From: CAIKMD01 sp963702925
GTDB taxonomy: Bacteria > Pseudomonadota > Alphaproteobacteria > ATCC43930 > CGMCC-115725
Direction of reading: 5' to 3'
DNA: 64,000 nucleotides
Assembly (NCBI GenBank): GCA_963702925.1
Contig: OY969771.1
Location: forward strand, 1,240,001-1,304,000
The notes under the pieces are model-generated. The model saw only the letters and a list, made by a program, of their open reading frames with translations. It had not been told where the DNA came from and searched no databases. Position numbers and translations under genes: made by a program. Positions 60,396 through 64,000 of this stretch are shown piece after piece. Position 1 is the stretch's first letter. Each line of letters opens with the position of its first letter.

Positions 60396-62357
60396 TCAGG
60401 TGTCGAGGAAGCTTCTGAGCTTGCGCGAACGGCTCGGATGCTTGAGCTTCCTGAGCGCCTTCGCCTCGATCTGGCGAATGCGCTCGCGCGTCACCGAGAA
60501 TTGCTGTCCGACCTCTTCCAAGGTGTGATCGGTGTTCATGCCGATGCCGAAGCGCATGCGCAGCACGCGTTCCTCGCGCGGCGTCAGCGACGCCAGAACC
60601 CGGGTGGTGGTCTCGCGCAGATTGGCCTGAATCGCCGCATCCAAAGGCAGCACGGCGTTCTTGTCCTCGATGAAATCGCCGAGATGCAAATCCTCTTCGT
60701 CGCCGATCGGCGTCTCGAGGCTGATCGGCTCTTTGGCGATCTTCAGAACCTTGCGCACTTTTTCCAAGGGCATGGCGAGCTTCTCGGCCAGCTCCTCGGG
60801 CGTCGGCTCGCGACCGATCTCGTGCAGCATCTGGCGCGAGGTGCGCACCAGCTTGTTGATGGTCTCGATCATGTGGACGGGAATGCGGATAGTGCGCGCC
60901 TGATCGGCGATCGAGCGCGTGATCGCCTGACGGATCCACCAAGTGGCGTAGGTCGAGAATTTATAGCCGCGGCGATATTCGAATTTATCGACCGCCTTCA
61001 TGAGGCCGATATTGCCTTCCTGAATGAGATCGAGGAATTGCAAGCCGCGATTGGTGTATTTCTTGGCGATCGAGATGACGAGGCGAAGATTGGCCTCGAC
61101 CATTTCCTTCTTGGCGCGCCCGGCCTCGCGCTCGCCGCGCTGCACGGTCTGCACGATACGGCGGAATTCCATCGGCGGCACGGCCGCTTCCGCGGCGACG
61201 CGCGCGATATCGGCGCGGAGGCTCTTGACCTCGTCGCCATGCTTGCTGACCAAGCCGGACCAGCCCTTGCCGTGCAGACGCCGCACTTGCGACAGCCAAT
61301 CCGGCGCCAGCTCGAAACCGATATGGTGATTGAGGAAATCCTGGCGCTTCACGCCGCAGGCCTCGGCATGGCGCAGCAGCTTGCCTTCCGCGGTCACGAG
61401 CCGGCGATTGAGCGTGTAAAGCTGATCGACGAGCTGCTCGATACGTGCGTTGTTGAGGCGCACATTCTTCATCGCCTCGACGATCTGGCCTTTGAGCTTG
61501 TCGTAGGAGCGCTCGGCGGTCTTGCCGAGCTCTTCGCCCTCGTTGAGCGATTTGAGACGGTTGTCCTGGCGCTTTTGCAGCTTCTTATAAAGCGCCGCGA
61601 TCTCCTCGAGGATCGCGAGCACGCCCGGTTTCAGCTCGGCTTCCATGGCGGCCAGCGAGATCGCGGCTTCTTCCGCCTCGCCTTCCTCGCCGTCGGCGGC
61701 GAGCTCGGCCACCTCGGCTTCGGGCTCTTCCTCGACCACTTCGCCGGCGGCCTCTTTGGCCGCCTTGGCCGCTTCCTCGTTCTCGAAGGCGTTGTTGCCA
61801 TAAGTCGCGTCGAGATCAACCACGTCGCGGAGCAGCATGCGATCCTGCATCAGCGAGTCGCGCCAGCCGATCAGCGCGCGCATGGTCAGCGGGCTTTCGC
61901 AAATGCCGCTGATCATCATCTCGCGCCCGGCTTCGATGCGCTTGGCGATCGCGATCTCGCCCTCGCGCGACAACAGCTCGACCGAGCCCATTTCGCGCAG
62001 ATACATGCGCACCGGATCGTCGGTCCGGCCGATGTCTTCGTCATCGAGATTGCCGCTGGCGCGAGCCTCGTTCTCGCCATCGCCTTCCTCGTCGGCGGCG
62101 GCTTCCTCGGCCTCCTCGTTTTCGACGACATTGACGCCGAGCTCCGAGAGCATCGTCATCGTGTCTTCGATTTGTTCGGAGGAAACTTGATCGGCGGGAA
62201 GCGCCGCGTTCAACTCGTCATAGGTGACGTAACCGCGTTCCTTGCCGCGCGCGACCATCTTCTTGATTGTCGCCGCAACCGCGTCGAGCAACGGCGCTTC
62301 GGCCGCCTCTTCGCGTCCTTCCGGACTTTCCGCCGTGCCCGCCGCCTTACTCGCCAT
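60396..62357 (-). CDS. rpoD: RNA polymerase primary sigma factor RpoD (sigma-70)
   Basis: Housekeeping sigma factor for promoter recognition. It has 653 residues. Region 1.1 lies at the N-terminus, then an acidic stretch (about residues 75-105), region 1.2 (DDPVRMYLREMGSVELL), a long non-conserved insert, region 2 (FSTYATWWIRQAITR near residue 480), region 3 and region 4 with the helix-turn-helix TLEEVGQQFSVTRERIRQIE. All are intact. It lies downstream of dnaG, the common proteobacterial dnaG-rpoD order, separated by 146 bases. Confidence 0.97.
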   Translation of the reverse strand: MASKAAGTAESPEGREEAAEAPLLDAVAATIKKMVARGKERGYVTYDELNAALPADQVSSEQIEDTMTMLSELGVNVVENEEAEEAAADEEGDGENEARASGNLDDEDIGRTDDPVRMYLREMGSVELLSREGEIAIAKRIEAGREMMISGICESPLTMRALIGWRDSLMQDRMLLRDVVDLDATYGNNAFENEEAAKAAKEAAGEVVEEEPEAEVAELAADGEEGEAEEAAISLAAMEAELKPGVLAILEEIAALYKKLQKRQDNRLKSLNEGEELGKTAERSYDKLKGQIVEAMKNVRLNNARIEQLVDQLYTLNRRLVTAEGKLLRHAEACGVKRQDFLNHHIGFELAPDWLSQVRRLHGKGWSGLVSKHGDEVKSLRADIARVAAEAAVPPMEFRRIVQTVQRGEREAGRAKKEMVEANLRLVISIAKKYTNRGLQFLDLIQEGNIGLMKAVDKFEYRRGYKFSTYATWWIRQAITRSIADQARTIRIPVHMIETINKLVRTSRQMLHEIGREPTPEELAEKLAMPLEKVRKVLKIAKEPISLETPIGDEEDLHLGDFIEDKNAVLPLDAAIQANLRETTTRVLASLTPREERVLRMRFGIGMNTDHTLEEVGQQFSVTRERIRQIEAKALRKLKHPSRSRKLRSFLDT

Positions 62358-62503
62358 GTCCGTCCCGCCGTGAAATGACGTCTAGCAATAAATGCGCGCG
62401 ACGCCGGGTCTTATAGCCTGGCATCGCCATCCGTCCGATTAAACCTTCATCCGCCGCATCGACCCCCGGCCTCGCCCACCGACCCGTCGCCAGGCCCTCC
62501 CCG

Positions 62504-64000
62504 TCAACCCGCCTCGTCTTCCTGCTCTTTACTTTCCAGCTCGGTTCGTTGCAACTGCTCAACGCGCCCCCAGCTTTCAACCGTCGGCTCCGCCGCGCAG
62601 TGTGCCACAGCTTCCCTAATTTCCGATGACGACAGGCGATGCTGAAATTGGATTTTCATATGGTTCCAGCCGCCGCGCGCCGTTTCGGCATCGACCTCGG
62701 GCCGCGCGAAACCGGCATGAACCAGGACTCGCGGCGACAAAACCCGTTCGACGATGTCAGCGAAGCCATTAGCCTTCAGATGGTCCTTGAGCGCGGTCGT
62801 ATCAAGCTCTGATTGTCTTTGATGGGCTTCTTGGATGGCCTGGCAAAGCCTGTCAAGATCCGGAGCCACCCAGTCGAGCGCCGCCAAATCCTCCGCCATC
62901 TCGTGCAAAAGAAACGGATGATTAAGGATTAGCGCGAGCAACACCTCTTCGCGCCGCCGCGCCAGCAAGCCGGGATCCCCCGCGGGCGCAGCCTCGGGCC
63001 AAGGCAAAGCCCCAGCGTAGCGAGGAAAACGCGGCTGCCCGCCCGCCCGCCGCATACCCGTCGATGGCCCCGTGAAACGCTTGCCCGCCGACGCCGTGCG
63101 CCGCGCGCTGAAAGCCTTTGCCAGCTTCTCGCGGAAAAAGCTGCGGTAATGCTCCTGCACGCTGCGATCGGCGATCAGCCGCACCTGTTCCTCGAGCCGC
63201 TTGTCCAGCGCGGCACGCCGCTCGGGCGTATCGGTCGGTTGCGCGCTTTCCAACGCCCACAACACTTCGGCCAAAGGCCGGGCGCGCTCCAGCACCTGGC
63301 GCATCGCCGCCGTACCGTGGCGAAGGATCAACGAGTCGGGATCCTCGGCGCCGGGCAAGGCCGCGAAACGCAGGCTGAAGCCCGGCTTCAAGATCGGCAG
63401 CGCGCGCGCTAACGCACGGGCGGCGGCGCGTTGCCCCGCGGCGTCGCCGTCGAAGCACAGAATCGGCTCCGGCGCGAGGCGCCACAGTTCCTCGATCTGC
63501 GCCTCGGTCAGCGCCGTGCCGAGCGGCGCGACCGCGGTTGTGAAGCCGGCGCGATGCAAGGCGATGACGTCCATATAGCCTTCGACGACGATCGCCGACG
63601 GCTCCTTGGCGGCGGCCACACGCGCCAAGGCCCAGCCATAGAGATTGCGGCCTTTCTGGAAGAGCGGCGTGTCGGGCGAATTGAGGTATTTCGGCTGGCC
63701 GTCGCCGAGGACGCGGCCGCCAAAGCCGATGATGCGCCCGCGGCGGTCGCCGATCGGAAAAATCACCCGGTGGCGAAAATAGTCATAGCTCTCGCCGCCG
63801 CCTTCGGGCTTGCGCAACAGACCGGCTTCGATCAGCAGCGCTTCGGGATTGTCCTTGGCAAGCGCGCGCTTCAGCTGCTCGCGTCCTTCGGGCGCATAGC
63901 CGAGGCGAAAGCGGCGGATGGTTTCCTCGTCGAGGCCGCGGCGTTCGAGATAAAGCCGCGCCTCGCGCCCTTCGGGCGCGTGCAGCATCTTTTCGAAAAA
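62504..64000 (-). CDS. dnaG: DNA primase DnaG, 5' partial
   Basis: Synthesises RNA primers for replication. The gene runs off the right edge; 498 residues are visible and the N-terminal zinc-binding domain is missing. The visible part begins in the RNA-polymerase-like region (RRFRLGYAPEG, then IGDRRGRIIGFGGRVL) and contains the TOPRIM motifs VVEGYMDVIAL and FDGDAAGQRAA. The C-terminal 160 residues form the helicase-binding domain, ending in an acidic tail. It is upstream of rpoD on the same strand. Confidence 0.96.
   Translation of the reverse strand, partial: FFEKMLHAPEGREARLYLERRGLDEETIRRFRLGYAPEGREQLKRALAKDNPEALLIEAGLLRKPEGGGESYDYFRHRVIFPIGDRRGRIIGFGGRVLGDGQPKYLNSPDTPLFQKGRNLYGWALARVAAAKEPSAIVVEGYMDVIALHRAGFTTAVAPLGTALTEAQIEELWRLAPEPILCFDGDAAGQRAAARALARALPILKPGFSLRFAALPGAEDPDSLILRHGTAAMRQVLERARPLAEVLWALESAQPTDTPERRAALDKRLEEQVRLIADRSVQEHYRSFFREKLAKAFSARRTASAGKRFTGPSTGMRRAGGQPRFPRYAGALPWPEAAPAGDPGLLARRREEVLLALILNHPFLLHEMAEDLAALDWVAPDLDRLCQAIQEAHQRQSELDTTALKDHLKANGFADIVERVLSPRVLVHAGFARPEVDAETARGGWNHMKIQFQHRLSSSEIREAVAHCAAEPTVESWGRVEQLQRTELESKEQEDEAG

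Noticed and set aside
1..64000. CRISPR arrays or insertion sequences
   Set aside because: No regularly spaced direct repeats of CRISPR size, no transposase gene and no terminal inverted repeats of an insertion sequence were seen in the window.

Overview
The window looks like one stretch of a high-GC alphaproteobacterial chromosome, probably close to the Rhodospirillales. The evidence is the gene content and order: a dcw cell-wall and division cluster running into lpxC, bamD, recN and ligA; an ArsR-methyltransferase/metF/metH operon; a small DUF1127 gene; and rpoD beside dnaG. MurE carries the DNPR motif of the meso-diaminopimelate enzymes and lpxC is present, so the cell is Gram-negative with DAP-type peptidoglycan. 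The placement rests on recognised families only; no database search was run. Both ends are cut: ftsI lacks its N-terminus at the left edge and dnaG lacks its N-terminus at the right edge.

Layout. 1-13.6 kb: ftsI-murE-mraY-murD-ftsW-murG-murC-murB-ftsQ-ftsA-ftsZ on the plus strand, mostly joined by four-base ATGA overlaps. murF and ddl are both absent from their usual slots; a 26-codon frame sits where murF belongs. 13.7-19.5 kb: lpxC, bamD, recN and ligA. 19.4-23.5 kb, minus strand: a SAM methyltransferase, then a flavin monooxygenase coupled to a Xaa-Pro aminopeptidase. 23.6-31.5 kb: a DUF1127 gene with a terminator, a cation-efflux gene, an uvrD-prmA-uppP operon, an ArsB/YbiR-like transporter and a diguanylate cyclase with a degenerate inhibitory site. 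31.7-40.1 kb: a thioesterase, the methionine operon (ArsR-methyltransferase, metF, metH) divergent from an mlaC-like gene, and ettA. 40.1-42.4 kb: an accessory patch with a Fic protein whose promoter carries a six-half-site operator array, and a divergent unknown gene. 42.4-51.6 kb: yccF, a phosphodiesterase, an extradiol-dioxygenase-like gene, two tandem DHA2 efflux pumps, DUF1993, an exported Vgb-like propeller protein with one CxxCH, and a FlK-like thioesterase. 52-56.8 kb: a 972-residue membrane coiled-coil protein with irregular internal repeats and a C-terminal SH3b domain, an acyltransferase and a nitrobindin-like protein. 56.9-58.2 kb: a Rieske oxygenase placed directly on the truncated start of a short-chain dehydrogenase gene. 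58.2-60.3 kb: a lower-GC, minus-strand three-gene cassette at the 3' side of a CAU-anticodon tRNA. 60.4-64 kb: rpoD and dnaG.

How the genes fit together. The left third makes peptidoglycan precursors (murC, D, E, mraY, murG), polymerises and cross-links them at the septum (ftsW, ftsI) and builds the divisome (ftsQ, A, Z). lpxC and bamD supply outer-membrane lipid A and protein assembly, and uppP later in the window recycles the lipid carrier. recN, ligA and uvrD serve DNA repair; rpoD and dnaG serve macromolecular synthesis. The ArsR fusion probably senses methyl-cycle state for metF and metH. The most unusual features are the joint absence of murF and ddl, the two-block Fic operator array that includes the fic start codon, the tRNA-linked cassette with a HEPN-like protein, and the Rieske gene whose Shine-Dalgarno is formed by the glycine codons of a dehydrogenase remnant.
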